From: Salsipaludibacter albus
GTDB lineage: Bacteria; Actinomycetota; Nitriliruptoria; Nitriliruptorales; Nitriliruptoraceae
Reading direction: 5' to 3'
DNA: 64,000 nucleotides
Assembly: GCF_019798055.1 (NCBI RefSeq)
Contig: NZ_JAHOPH010000007.1
Span: 1-64,000, forward strand
The notes beneath the pieces were generated by a model. It was given only the letters and a program-made list of their open reading frames with translations, was not told where the DNA came from and made no database searches. This document shows positions 16,556-25,418 of this stretch, piece by piece; within the stretch, counting starts at the first letter, position 1, and each line of letters opens with the position of its first letter. A program made the position numbers and the translations under genes.

Positions 16556-16987
16556 ATGCTGTGGAGCCTGGAAGTCGTCGTCCTGCCGGTGAGCGACATC
16601 GAACGCTCGATCGCCTTCTACCGCGACCAGGTCGGGTTCCACCTCGACCACGACACGGTGACCGAGCACATGCACGTCTGCCAGCTCACCCCACCCGGCT
16701 CGGGCTGCTCGATCGTGCTCGGCGACCTGCCGGCCCACCAGGACATGGAGCCCGGGTCACTGCGCGGCCTGCAGTTGGTCGTGTCCGATGCCCAGCAGGC
16801 CCACGACGAGCTGGCGGGGCGGGGCGTGGAGGTGGACGACATCCAGGTCATCGACCCACGGGACGGCGGCACGTTCTTCGGGTTCGCCGACCCCGACGGC
16901 AACACCTGGGCCGTCCAGGAGATGAAGGTCCGCGCGGACCAGCCCCTGCTGGGCAACGCTGCCCCCGGGACATCCGCCGACGACTGA
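16556..16987 (+). CDS. VOC-superfamily glyoxalase-like protein
   Basis: A 143-aa VOC protein: SLEVVVLPVSDIERSIAFYRDQVGFHLD opens the first module and GTFFGFADPDGNTWAVQEM closes the second. The ATG at 16556 is chosen over a GTG at 16529 because CTGAGGAG lies 5 nt upstream of it. It is not closely similar to the VOC gene before it, so this is not a recent tandem duplication. Such single-domain proteins usually dimerise to build a metal site for lyase, dioxygenase or drug-sequestration functions. Confidence 0.82.
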   Translation: MLWSLEVVVLPVSDIERSIAFYRDQVGFHLDHDTVTEHMHVCQLTPPGSGCSIVLGDLPAHQDMEPGSLRGLQLVVSDAQQAHDELAGRGVEVDDIQVIDPRDGGTFFGFADPDGNTWAVQEMKVRADQPLLGNAAPGTSADD

Positions 16988-17011
16988 GCCACCGTGACGT
17001 GAGGAGCGGTC

Positions 17012-17905
17012 GTGGGACTGCTGGACAGGTTCCGTCGTCGACCGGACGAGTCGTCCGGTCACCACGACGAGGACGCGTTCGACGCCGCGACACTCGAGGC
17101 CGCGGTCGCGGACCTGTGGCAGCCGTGCGTCCTGCTGCGCCCGACCGGCGAGGCGCCGTCACGCGCGTCGGGATCCCACGTCGGCGGGCACCCGTGGATG
17201 CCGCCCGGCTCGGCCTGGCCGACCGACCCCGCAGGCCGGCCGCTGGTGTTCGTCGGACAGTTCGACCTCGGCGACCTCCCCAGGCTCCCGGACTTCCCCG
17301 ACACGGGCCTCCTCCAGTGGTTCGTGCGGGCCGACGACACCCACGGCCTGACGTTCGACGACCAGGCCGGACGCGTGGGGTTCGCCGTCCGGTGGTTCTC
17401 CGAGACGTCCGGCGACTCCTCGGCCGCCCCGTCCGATCCGGTGCCGGACCGGACCGACCCCGACGCCGGCTGGGACCTGTTCCCCATGGAGGTCGGCGCG
17501 GACGGGCCGATCGCCGTGGCAGGCGTCGCGGCTCGCTGCCTGCCACGCTTCGTCGCGGTCCCCGACGATCGGCATCCGCTCCTGCGTCGGTACGCGACCC
17601 AGCTGGGCGAGGACCCGGACGACCTCGACTTCGTCTGGGAGGAGTACGTGGCCGGGCCGTCCAGCCCACTGGACGTCGGGCGCGGCTCGATGCTGGGCGG
17701 CGCCGCGGCGTTCACGCAGTTCGATCCCCGTGGCACGGGGGCCTACGCCGCCGCGGACGATCCGGCCGGTCGACAGCTCGTCCAGCTCGACGCCGACGAG
17801 TTCGGTGGCTGGGGCGACCTCGGCATCGCGCACCTGTTCGGTGACCCAGGGGCCCTGGCCCACGGCGACACCTCGTCCATCACCTACCACTGGGACTGCT
17901 CGTAG
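17012..17905 (+). CDS. DUF1963 (YwqG-like) protein
   Basis: A 297-aa soluble protein with features of the DUF1963/YwqG family: SHVGGHPWMPPGSAWPTDPAGRPLVFVGQFDLGDLP near the N-terminus, a central segment with LLQWFVRADDTHGL, and the C-terminal LLQLDAD-type strand (VQLDADEFGGWGDLGIAHLF). It begins at GTG 17012 behind GAGGAG and lies 24 bp after the VOC gene, so it is probably cotranscribed with it. The family's biochemical role is unknown. Confidence 0.75.
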   Translation: MGLLDRFRRRPDESSGHHDEDAFDAATLEAAVADLWQPCVLLRPTGEAPSRASGSHVGGHPWMPPGSAWPTDPAGRPLVFVGQFDLGDLPRLPDFPDTGLLQWFVRADDTHGLTFDDQAGRVGFAVRWFSETSGDSSAAPSDPVPDRTDPDAGWDLFPMEVGADGPIAVAGVAARCLPRFVAVPDDRHPLLRRYATQLGEDPDDLDFVWEEYVAGPSSPLDVGRGSMLGGAAAFTQFDPRGTGAYAAADDPAGRQLVQLDADEFGGWGDLGIAHLFGDPGALAHGDTSSITYHWDCS

Positions 17906-17955
17906 CGGTCGACCCCGCCGACCCGCCCGAGCCGATCCCGCCGACCACGTCCCGG

Positions 17956-18513
17956 TCAGTCGACGCGGCGCCAGGACTGGCGCACGATCCCGGAGTCGAA
18001 GACGTGCTGGTCGGCCAGTCGCAGGCGGAACGGCACCCGCTCGGGCCAGAACCGGCGGCCGCCACCGACCACGACCGGGAACACCACCGGCGCGAACTCG
18101 TCGACGAGGTCGACCAGCGAGGCGGCGAGGTCCGCTCCCCCGACGTGCAACGGGCCGTCGACCTCGTCGAGCAGCCGGACGACCGTGGCACGGGCGTCGG
18201 CACGACGCACCAGGGTCACGCCGTCGGGGGCCTCGGCCACGGTGTCGGAGAAGACCCAGCGTGGAGTCTCGACGTAGGCCCGGGCGAAGTCGGCGGCGAT
18301 GGCCGGCACGTCGTCGCGCGTGGCGATGTCGGTCCAGTACGGCTCCATCATCTCGTGGAGCCGCCGGCCGTACAGGAGGCCAGCCGACGCACGCGTCTCG
18401 GCGTTGGCCGCCGCGTGGACGTCGTCAGGTGGCGAGGAGAAGTCGATCGAGCCCTCGGCGTCGGCGATGAAGCCGTCCAGCGACACGTGCATCGAGTAGA
18501 CGAGCCGGCCCAT
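17956..18513 (-). CDS. RibD C-terminal/dihydrofolate-reductase-like protein
   Basis: A 185-aa NADPH-dependent reductase-like protein of the RibD_C superfamily: LVYSMHVSLDGFIAD (family start), LLYGRRLHEMMEPYW, and PLHVGGADLAASLVDLVDEF with the conserved GG. ATG 18513 is supported by GGAGG at 5 nt. Proteins of this family reduce pteridine-like or unknown substrates. It is divergent from the ArsR operon and may share the intergenic control region. Confidence 0.85.
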   Translation of the reverse strand: MGRLVYSMHVSLDGFIADAEGSIDFSSPPDDVHAAANAETRASAGLLYGRRLHEMMEPYWTDIATRDDVPAIAADFARAYVETPRWVFSDTVAEAPDGVTLVRRADARATVVRLLDEVDGPLHVGGADLAASLVDLVDEFAPVVFPVVVGGGRRFWPERVPFRLRLADQHVFDSGIVRQSWRRVD

Positions 18514-18670
18514 CCCAACCTCCACGTCTCTGCGCGGTCCGCGTCGATCGAGCGCGGACCACCTCGACGCGACGATAGGCGCGCGAGGGGTGGCCCGCGC
18601 GGGCCAGGCCGGGTCCGACGGGGCCACGTCGACCCATCTTCTGACGTCTCACCCCGCTTGACTTTCCCCC

Positions 18671-18690
18671 CTACAACCATATGGTTGTAG
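18671..18690. promoter_or_regulatory. 20-bp perfect palindrome, probable ArsR operator
   Basis: CTACAACCAT joined to ATGGTTGTAG is a perfect 20-bp palindrome covering the first possible start codon of the ArsR-type gene. The ACAACCATATGGTTGT core recurs in front of ArsR genes that precede SRPBCC proteins (recollection of the family), so autorepression is likely. The overlap with ATG 18681 suggests that the transcript starts inside or beyond the site. Confidence 0.8.
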
Positions 18691-19037
18691 ATATGCAGAT
18701 TGCTCCCCCGGACTACGACCGCATCTTCGGTGCACTGGCAGACGCCACCCGCCGGGACATCGTCCGTCGCGCCGTCGACGGCCAGGAGGGCATCAGCGAA
18801 CTGGCAGCCCACTACCCCATGAGCTTCGCCGCCGTGCAGAAGCACGTCGCGATCCTCACCGACGCCGGGCTCGTCACCAAGCAACGCCAGGGTCGCCGCA
18901 AGGTGGTCCGCACCAACCGCGAGGGGCTGCGCGTCGCGCGTCGCCTGCTCGACCGCTACCAGGAGCAGTGGACCGCGCGGGTCGACCGCATGTCCGCCCT
19001 CCTGGCCGAAGACCCCCACGAGGAGCCCCCGACATGA
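18681..19037 (+). CDS. ArsR-family winged-helix repressor
   Basis: A 118-aa regulator: YDRIFGALADATRRDIVRRAV, then ISELAAHYPMSFAAVQKHVAIL as the recognition helix, and the wing KQRQGRRKVVRTN. It has no Cys-rich metal motif, so it belongs to the SRPBCC-associated metal-independent subgroup. ATG 18681 lies inside the palindrome; ATG 18693 is an alternative, and no ribosome-binding site favours either, which is compatible with leaderless translation. Its stop overlaps the next start (ATGA). Confidence 0.88.
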   Translation: MVVDMQIAPPDYDRIFGALADATRRDIVRRAVDGQEGISELAAHYPMSFAAVQKHVAILTDAGLVTKQRQGRRKVVRTNREGLRVARRLLDRYQEQWTARVDRMSALLAEDPHEEPPT

Positions 19038-19546
19038 CCGTCACCGCCGTCCACAAGGACCTCGACGCCCTGACCATGCGCGTCGAGGCCGAGTTCCCCG
19101 CGCCGCCCGAACGCGTCTGGCAGCTGTGGGCCGACCCACGCCAGCTCGAGCGCTGGTGGGGACCGCCCACCTACCCGGCCACGATGACCACCCACGACCT
19201 GCGACCCGGTGGACGGGTCGACTACCACATGACCGGACCCGAGGGCGACCAGTTCCACGCCTACTGGGACGTCGAGGAGGTCGACGCGCCCACCCACCTG
19301 GTCGTGTACGACGGGTTCGCCCACGACGACGGACGGCCCAACGACGACTTCCCCCGCAACCGGATGCACCTGGCCATCACCGCGGTCGACGACGACCGGA
19401 CCCGGATGACCATCGTCACCGACTTCCCCGACCTGGCGTCCATGGAGCAGGTCCTGGCCATGGGCATGGAGGAAGGCCTCACCGCAGCGATCGGCCAGAT
19501 CGACGACCTCCTCGCCGAGGACGTCGCGGCGCCCACCGGCGCCTGA
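19034..19546 (+). CDS. SRPBCC (AHSA1-like) protein
   Basis: A 170-aa START/Bet v1-like fold protein of the AHSA1 type: FPAPPERVWQLWADPRQLERWWGPPTYPAT is the family hallmark, with the C-terminal long helix MEQVLAMGMEEGLTAAIGQIDDLL. It is translationally coupled (ATGA) to the ArsR repressor. Such proteins bind hydrophobic ligands in a large cavity, and the ArsR partner presumably senses the same or a related compound. Confidence 0.88.
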   Translation: MTVTAVHKDLDALTMRVEAEFPAPPERVWQLWADPRQLERWWGPPTYPATMTTHDLRPGGRVDYHMTGPEGDQFHAYWDVEEVDAPTHLVVYDGFAHDDGRPNDDFPRNRMHLAITAVDDDRTRMTIVTDFPDLASMEQVLAMGMEEGLTAAIGQIDDLLAEDVAAPTGA

Positions 19547-19589
19547 CCCCACCGCCACGGCGGAACCCCCACACACGGACGAGACCACG

Positions 19590-20498
19590 ATGAGCGACAC
19601 CACCACCAACGATCCGCAGGCCGGGACCACCAGCCACGAACTGGACGTGCCCGGCGCGACCCTGGCGTGGGACCTGCGCCCGGGAACCGACCCGGACGCA
19701 CCGATCCTCCTGATGACCGGTCACCCCATGGGCGCGGGCGGGTTCGGGACCCAGGCGTCCCACTTCACCGACCGGACCGTCATCACCCACGACCCGCGCG
19801 GGGTGGAACGCAGCACCGCCGAGCCCTCGGACCTGCCGCTGGTCGAGCGGTGCGTGGCCGACCTGCACGCCCTGCTGGGCGCCGTGCGCGACCAGGTCGG
19901 CGACCGACCGGTGGACGTCTTCGCCAGCAGTGGCGGGGCCGTCAACGCGCTCGCCCTGGTGGCGGCCCACCCCGACGACGTCCGCACCCTGGTGGCCCAC
20001 GAACCACCGACCCTGGGCGTCCTCGACGACGCCGACGCCGCCAACGCCGCCTGGGCCGCCGTCCACGACACCTACATGGCCCGGGGCTGGGGCCACGGGA
20101 TGGCCCACTTCATCGCACTGACCAGCCAGGAGGGCGAGTTCCCCGACGACTGGTCCGACGAGCCCGTCCCCGATCCGGAGATGTTCGGGATGCCGACCGC
20201 CGACGACGGTTCGCGGGGCGACCCGCTGCTGTCCCAGGACGAGACCGGGATCCCCAGCCATGAGCTGGACCTCGACGCCGTCGCGGCCGCGCCCACCCGG
20301 GTCGTCATCGCGGTCGGGGCCGAGACCGGCGACACGATGACCGGGCGCACGAGTCGGGCGGTCGCCGCCCGGCTGGGCACCGAGGCGGTCGAGTTCCCGG
20401 GTGGCCACGGTGGGTTCCTCGGTGGCGAGTACGGCCAGATGGGCGAACCCGATGCGTTCGCCGCGGCCCTGCGTGCCGCACTCGACGCCACGGCCTGA
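19590..20498 (+). CDS. Alpha/beta hydrolase
   Basis: A 302-aa alpha/beta-hydrolase: LLMTGHPMGAGGF (oxyanion-hole region), DPRGVERS, nucleophile elbow F-A-S-S-G-G (Ser at the centre; Ala replaces the usual first Gly), and the C-terminal catalytic His in FPGGHGGFLGGEY. It is 43 bp behind the SRPBCC gene and probably the third gene of the ArsR operon, so it likely acts on a related small molecule. It ends convergently with the PLP decarboxylase at a shared hairpin. Confidence 0.85.
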   Translation: MSDTTTNDPQAGTTSHELDVPGATLAWDLRPGTDPDAPILLMTGHPMGAGGFGTQASHFTDRTVITHDPRGVERSTAEPSDLPLVERCVADLHALLGAVRDQVGDRPVDVFASSGGAVNALALVAAHPDDVRTLVAHEPPTLGVLDDADAANAAWAAVHDTYMARGWGHGMAHFIALTSQEGEFPDDWSDEPVPDPEMFGMPTADDGSRGDPLLSQDETGIPSHELDLDAVAAAPTRVVIAVGAETGDTMTGRTSRAVAARLGTEAVEFPGGHGGFLGGEYGQMGEPDAFAAALRAALDATA

Positions 20499-20511
20499 CC
20501 CGGCTCACTCG

Positions 20512-20556
20512 CTCCGCGCCGTCGATCGGTCCCTCGGATCAGTCGACGGCGCGGAG
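20512..20556. terminator. Bidirectional terminator-like hairpin
   Basis: CTCCGCGCCGTCGA (20512-20525) and TCGACGGCGCGGAG (20543-20556) are perfectly complementary 14-bp arms around a 17-nt loop between two convergent genes; the right arm extends into the last codons of the decarboxylase. There is no T-run. Confidence 0.6.
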
Positions 20557-21966
20557 TCGCGCGTGGGCCTGGAGGAGGGCGGCCACGGTCCGGTCGACGT
20601 CGTCGGTGTCGGTCGCCCAGTGGCTGACCGAGATCCGCACGGCCGGTCCCCCGCCCCACGCCGCATGGGTCGGGTAGGCCACACCGTCGGCCTGGACGGC
20701 CGCCAGCACTGCCGGGGTGTGGGTCGTGGCCTCGCCCGCGTCGTCGACGAAGCGCACGAGGACCTGGTTGAGCTCGACCTCGTTGAGGACCTCCACGCCG
20801 TCCTGGGCATCCAGCAGGCGGGCACAGCGGACAGCCATGTGGTGCGTGCGCTCGACGACCTCCACGACCCCGGCCCGGCCGAGCGACGCCAGCGTCGCCC
20901 ACACCGGCACGCCCCGCGCGCGGCGGCTCATCTCCGGTGCCCAGTCCCCCGGGTTGGCCATGGCCTCGTCGATGACGAGGTAGTCGCCCGCCATCGAGAA
21001 GGCCCGGCGGTGCGCGGCCGCGTGCCGGGTGATCGCGATCCCGCAGTCGTAGGGCGTGTTGAGCCACTTGTGGGCATCGGTGGACCACGAGTCCGCCCGT
21101 TCGACGCCGGCGAACGACGGCCGCAGCCTCGGCGACGCCATCGCCCACAGCCCGACCGCCCCGTCGACGTGCAGCCACACCCCACCCGGCGGATGGTGCT
21201 CACGGACGTCGTCGAGGACGTCGGCGATCGCGTCGAAGTGGTCGATGCCCCCCGTGTGGACGTCGCCCGCCTGCACGGTGACGATCAACGGGCCCGGCGC
21301 ACCGGCCACCGCCGTCGCGAGCGCGTCGGGGTCGATCCGTGCGTTCGCGTCCGTGTTCACGCGCACGAGGCGATCCTGGCCGAGGCCGAGGATCCGCAGC
21401 GCCTTGCCGACGGCCGTGTGGGTGTGGTCACTGCCGATCACCCGCACGGCCGGCCCCCCGACGAGGCCACGTGACTCGACGTCCCAGCCGTGGGCCTGCA
21501 GCACCGCATCGCGGGCCGCAGCCAGGCACACCAGGTTGGCCATCGTCCCGCCGGTCACGAACCCGACACTCGCGTCCTCGTCGAACCCCAGCAGTTCGCG
21601 GATCCAGCGGGCCGCGACGTGCTCGATGGCCGTGGTCGTCGGGGTCGGCGTGGCCATCCCGGCGTTCTGGTCCCACGTGGACACCAGCCAGTCGGCGGCC
21701 AGCCCCGCGGGGGTGACCCCGCCCATCACCCAGCCGTGGAACCGGGGCGAGTTGATCGCCAGCAGTCCCGGCTCGGCCCGGGCGACGAGGTCGGCCACCA
21801 CCGTCGAGGCGGCGGACGGACCGCTGGGCAGCGGTCGGTCGAACGCGGCCAGTTGTTCCGCCAGGTCGGCGTCGGGCCGGATCGGCCGGTCACCCACCCC
21901 GTCGAGCCAGCGTCGTGCTGCCGTCGCAGCGAGGTCCAGCGGTCCCTGCCAGTCCGGTCGTTGCAT
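20539..21966 (-). CDS. PLP-dependent group II decarboxylase (aromatic-amino-acid type)
   Basis: A 475-aa fold-type I PLP enzyme of the pyridoxal-dependent decarboxylase family. Visible motifs are FVTGGTMANL (phosphate-binding loop), DHTHTAVGKAL (H181 stacks on PLP), WLHVDGAVG (D268) and the Schiff-base lysine in STDAHKWLN (K300). Length matches tyrosine, tryptophan and L-DOPA decarboxylases. Substrate cannot be fixed: HVDGA replaces the common HVDAA. ATG 21966 is the start. It is transcribed alone, divergent from the cupredoxin gene. Confidence 0.87.
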   Translation of the reverse strand: MQRPDWQGPLDLAATAARRWLDGVGDRPIRPDADLAEQLAAFDRPLPSGPSAASTVVADLVARAEPGLLAINSPRFHGWVMGGVTPAGLAADWLVSTWDQNAGMATPTPTTTAIEHVAARWIRELLGFDEDASVGFVTGGTMANLVCLAAARDAVLQAHGWDVESRGLVGGPAVRVIGSDHTHTAVGKALRILGLGQDRLVRVNTDANARIDPDALATAVAGAPGPLIVTVQAGDVHTGGIDHFDAIADVLDDVREHHPPGGVWLHVDGAVGLWAMASPRLRPSFAGVERADSWSTDAHKWLNTPYDCGIAITRHAAAHRRAFSMAGDYLVIDEAMANPGDWAPEMSRRARGVPVWATLASLGRAGVVEVVERTHHMAVRCARLLDAQDGVEVLNEVELNQVLVRFVDDAGEATTHTPAVLAAVQADGVAYPTHAAWGGGPAVRISVSHWATDTDDVDRTVAALLQAHARLRAVD

Positions 21967-22064
21967 GTCCCCACCTTTGGCCGCCGTCGACTCTACGCGT
22001 CATGAAGCCACGTTCGGTGGAGGAGGCTCGATCGATGCCTCATCGACCCCGGAGCGGCCAATCC

Positions 22065-22087
22065 CTCACCCTCATGTCGAGGGTGAG
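22065..22087. promoter_or_regulatory. 9-bp inverted repeat upstream of the cupredoxin gene
   Basis: CTCACCCTC (22065-22073) and GAGGGTGAG (22079-22087) are perfect complements with a 5-bp centre, about 100 bp before the DUF2231-cupredoxin start and about 100 bp before the divergent decarboxylase start. It may be an operator for either gene. Confidence 0.5.
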
Positions 22088-22189
22088 ATCCCTGCACGGG
22101 ACCCATCGATTGGTTCGTGAACGGATGAACGTCACGGAGTGACGGCACGTAGCGTGTGCCGACGGAACCTCTCACTCACGGAGACGTCC

Positions 22190-23443
22190 ATGTGGCTGTT
22201 CGACGGTCTGCCGCTGCACCCGCTGGTGGTGCACGCCCCGGTGGTGCTGATCCCGCTGGTCGCGACCGGCCTGGTGGCCTGGGTGGTGTGGCCATCGACG
22301 CGAAAGTGGCTTGGGCCGGTCCTGGCGGCGCTGGCGGTCGGCGCCGCCGCGACGGCCGTCCTGGCCACGCTGACCGGTGAGCAGTTGGCCGAGGTCCTGC
22401 AACGCGGCGACGCGGTCGAGGTCCACGAGGAGCGTGGCGAACTGACCCGGCTGGTCGCGATCGTCATGGCGCTGGGCGTCGTGGGGCTGGCAGCGGTGGA
22501 CCGCTGGGCGACGGAGTCGTGGGCGGCCACGTCGCGCCTGCCGGGCATCGTGGTCACGGTGGTCGCACTGGCGGCGACCGTCGGCGTCGGGCTGACCGGT
22601 CACTCCGGTGCGACCCTGGCCTGGGAGGACAAGATCGACGCGGCGCTGGGCGCGGACGGCGACGACGCGACCGCCGCCCCGGCACCGACGACCCCGGTGC
22701 CGTCGGTCGCGGCCACCCCTCCCCCGACCTCGCCGGGGCCCGACCCCGCACCAACGCCCGGTTCCGTCGCCGTCGAGGAACTGGTCGACGTGGTGCTGGG
22801 CGAGTGGACGATCGTGATGAGCGTCGACGAGGCACCACCGGGACCGACCAGGTTCCGGATCCGCAACGCCGGCACCCACACCCACGCCTTCCGGATCCGC
22901 ACACCCGGCAGCGGCGGCGACCGCCAGGAGTGGCGCTCGGACCCGATCGCTCCGGGCGAACAGGTCGAGGTCGAGTGGGACCTCCCGACCGGCGACCTGG
23001 AGGTCGACTGCCCGGTCGAGGACGAGGCCGGGGAGCACGACGCCCTGGGCATGGAGGCGGTGCTGACCGTGCGCGAGGGCGCGCCGCCGGTGACGTCGGC
23101 CGCTCCCCCGCCGTCGGGCAGCGACGACCGGGCCACGGCCGCCCCGGACCCCGGCACGACTCCGGGTCCGGCCGAGCCGGCGCCGGACCGATCGGCGGGC
23201 GCGGTCACGATCGACATCAGCGCGTTCGCCTTCGTCCCGCCCGAGGTCACGGTGCCGGTGGGCACCGAGGTCACCTGGGCCAACCAGGACCCGACCGCCC
23301 ACACCGCCACGGGCGACGACTTCGACACCGGCACGGTGGCGGGCGGCGCGAGCGCCTCGACCACCTTCGACACGCCGGGCGAGTTCGCCTACGTCTGCAC
23401 GATCCACCCGTCCATGGAGGGCCTTGTCGTCGTGACCGGCTGA
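22190..23443 (+). CDS. DUF2231 membrane protein fused to two cupredoxin domains
   Basis: A 417-aa three-part protein. Residues 1-145 are a DUF2231 four-helix membrane domain (FDGLPLHPLVVHAPVVLIPL). After a Pro/Thr linker, residues ~195-295 form a cupredoxin-like domain with candidate type-1 copper ligands H230 or H232, C274, H283 and M288. After a second linker, residues ~337-417 form a plastocyanin-like domain with ligands H371, C403, H406 and M409. The copper domains are predicted outside the membrane, where they could transfer electrons or hold copper. DUF2231 proteins occur in respiratory/redox contexts. Start ATG 22190 follows GGAG. Confidence 0.85.
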   Translation: MWLFDGLPLHPLVVHAPVVLIPLVATGLVAWVVWPSTRKWLGPVLAALAVGAAATAVLATLTGEQLAEVLQRGDAVEVHEERGELTRLVAIVMALGVVGLAAVDRWATESWAATSRLPGIVVTVVALAATVGVGLTGHSGATLAWEDKIDAALGADGDDATAAPAPTTPVPSVAATPPPTSPGPDPAPTPGSVAVEELVDVVLGEWTIVMSVDEAPPGPTRFRIRNAGTHTHAFRIRTPGSGGDRQEWRSDPIAPGEQVEVEWDLPTGDLEVDCPVEDEAGEHDALGMEAVLTVREGAPPVTSAAPPPSGSDDRATAAPDPGTTPGPAEPAPDRSAGAVTIDISAFAFVPPEVTVPVGTEVTWANQDPTAHTATGDDFDTGTVAGGASASTTFDTPGEFAYVCTIHPSMEGLVVVTG

Positions 23444-23553
23444 GCGTGACCCGGGCAGGGCCGAGGGTCCGGGAGCTTGCGGGACCATCTCCGATCGCAG
23501 CCGGTCCCGGAACGGGTTCCATGGCACCACGCCCACTTCCTGGAGGTGTGACC

Positions 23554-24399
23554 GTGGACACCGCGGGCTGGCGCACCGGACCCGTGGCGATCACCGGCGC
23601 GTCCGGACAGGTCGGACGTGCGCTGCAGCAGCGGCTGGCCGACCTGCCGAACCCGGTGATCCCGCTCGAGCGCGACTGGCACCCGGACGACCTCGCCGCG
23701 GCCGAGGTGGTCGTCCACCTCGCCGGGACGCTGCTCCCCCAGCACCCCGACACGTATCGCTCGTCGAACCTCGACACGGCGACACGGCTGGCAGCGGCCC
23801 TGCCCGACACCGACGTCCGCCGGGTGGTGTTCCTGAGCTTCCTCGGCGCCGACCCGTCCGCCGAGAACCCCTACCTGGCGTACAAGGGACGGGCTGAGCG
23901 CGAACTGGCCGCGACCGGGATCCCCACCACCGTCGTGCGGTCGAGTCACGTCTACGGCCCACCGGAAGCACCGGGTCCGACCGCCTCGGCCCTGCTGACG
24001 GTCGACGACCGCCCCGTGCGCGTGCTCGGGAACGGGGCCCAGCTGGTGAGCCCGGTCGCGCTGGTCGACGTGGTCGAGGTCCTGGCCCACGTCGCCCTGG
24101 ACCCGACGGCGCCGACCGGCACCTTCGACCTCGTGGGACCCGACACCTTCACGCTCGACACGTTCGTCCGCGAGCTCAACGACGGCGACGCCACGATCCG
24201 CCACCTGCCCCGCTGGCTGGCCCGCGTGATGGCATCCGTCGTGCCGTCCCTGCCGCGACCACTGGTCGACGTCATGGTCGACGACGCCGTGTCGGCCGAC
24301 GCCGGGGTGCTGGCCGCCCACCTCGGGCTCGAACTGCACGACTTCGACACCGTGTGGCACCCCGGCCGTGCCGCCCGTCGCCTGCCCATCCCCGCCTGA
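23554..24399 (+). CDS. NAD(P)-dependent epimerase/NmrA-like SDR protein
   Basis: A 281-aa atypical/extended SDR. The Rossmann motif is VAITGASGQVGRAL, followed by VVHLAGTL and RVVFLSFLGAD; the Y-x-x-x-K pair appears as YLAYKGRAERELAATG (Y and K four apart), and VVRSSHVYGP follows. The fold resembles NDUFA9-like or NmrA-like proteins that bind NAD(P). GTG 23554 is chosen because GGAGG lies 7 nt upstream; GTG 23548 is too close to that site. It may be cotranscribed with the following ABC genes (26-bp gap). Confidence 0.82.
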   Translation: MDTAGWRTGPVAITGASGQVGRALQQRLADLPNPVIPLERDWHPDDLAAAEVVVHLAGTLLPQHPDTYRSSNLDTATRLAAALPDTDVRRVVFLSFLGADPSAENPYLAYKGRAERELAATGIPTTVVRSSHVYGPPEAPGPTASALLTVDDRPVRVLGNGAQLVSPVALVDVVEVLAHVALDPTAPTGTFDLVGPDTFTLDTFVRELNDGDATIRHLPRWLARVMASVVPSLPRPLVDVMVDDAVSADAGVLAAHLGLELHDFDTVWHPGRAARRLPIPA

Positions 24400-24425
24400 C
24401 TCCCGACCCCGAGAGGTGACGCCGG

Positions 24426-25418
24426 ATGGACACCGTGACCGTGGCGGACGAACGGACCGAGTCGGTCGGTGACCGAGCGCTCGTCGTCGAGACCCGCGGC
24501 CTGGCCAAGCGCTTCGGCGACGTCGAGGCCGTCCGGTCGGTCGACCTCGCCGTGCCGGCCCACTCGATCTTCGGCTTCCTGGGACCCAACGGGGCCGGCA
24601 AGACCACGACCCTGCGGATGCTCGTCGGACTGTTGACGCCCTCGGCCGGCACCGGCCGGGTGCTGGGCGCCGACCTGGCCGGCGACGGGCTGGCCCTGCG
24701 CCGACGGATCGGCTACCTCCCCCAGCAGCCACGGTTCTACCCCGACCTGACCGCACGCGAGACCCTGCAGTTCACCGCCGGGTTCTTCTTCCGTCCCGGG
24801 CCCGGCGTGGACCGGCGCATCGACGACCTGGTCGAGCTGGTGGGGTTGCAGGACCGGGCCGAGCGCCCGGTCGGGGCCTTCTCCGGCGGGGAGCGCCAGC
24901 GCCTCGGCCTGGCCCAGGCCCAGCTGCACGGTCCGGAGCTGCTGATCCTCGACGAGCCCGCCGCCGGGCTGGACCCGCTGGGCCGTCGGGACGTGCTGGA
25001 CCTGATGGAACGCCTGCGGGACCGGACGACGGTGCTGTACTCGACCCACATCCTCGACGACGTCCAGCGCGTGTCCGACACCGTGGCGATCGTGTCGCAC
25101 GGGACCATGGTGGCGCAGGCACCCATCGACCAGTTGCTGGCCGGCACCGAGGGGGCGGTCTACCGCCTGTCGACGCGGGGCCCGACCGCCGCGATCCGTG
25201 ACCGGTTGGCGCGACTGTCCTGGGTGCGCGACGTGCAGGTCCACGGGGACCCGCACGCGGCCGACTGGGCCGTCGCCGTCGACGACGAGACAGCGGCCGA
25301 CCACCACCTGCTGCGCATCGTGCTGGAGGATCCGGCCCTGTCGGTCACCGACTTCGGGCGACGAACCTTCGAGCTCGAGGACGTGTTCCTGCGGATCGTG
25401 GAGGAGGCGACGTCATGA
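24426..25418 (+). CDS. ABC transporter ATP-binding protein
   Basis: A 330-aa ATPase of the DRA/CcmA-like exporter group: Walker A GPNGAGKT, Q-loop YLPQQPRF, signature FSGGERQRLGLAQA, Walker B LLILDEPAAGLDPLG, H-loop YSTHILDDVQ. A C-terminal ~100-aa extension follows. It energises the membrane partner encoded next; its stop overlaps that gene's ATG by 4 nt. Substrate is unknown, probably a lipid, peptide or drug exported from the cytoplasm. Confidence 0.92.
   Translation: MDTVTVADERTESVGDRALVVETRGLAKRFGDVEAVRSVDLAVPAHSIFGFLGPNGAGKTTTLRMLVGLLTPSAGTGRVLGADLAGDGLALRRRIGYLPQQPRFYPDLTARETLQFTAGFFFRPGPGVDRRIDDLVELVGLQDRAERPVGAFSGGERQRLGLAQAQLHGPELLILDEPAAGLDPLGRRDVLDLMERLRDRTTVLYSTHILDDVQRVSDTVAIVSHGTMVAQAPIDQLLAGTEGAVYRLSTRGPTAAIRDRLARLSWVRDVQVHGDPHAADWAVAVDDETAADHHLLRIVLEDPALSVTDFGRRTFELEDVFLRIVEEATS

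Noticed and set aside
16529-16987. GTG 16529 as the start of the second VOC gene
   Set aside because: The stretch 16529-16555 contains the GAGGAG ribosome-binding site for ATG 16556 and adds only residues lying before the VOC fold.
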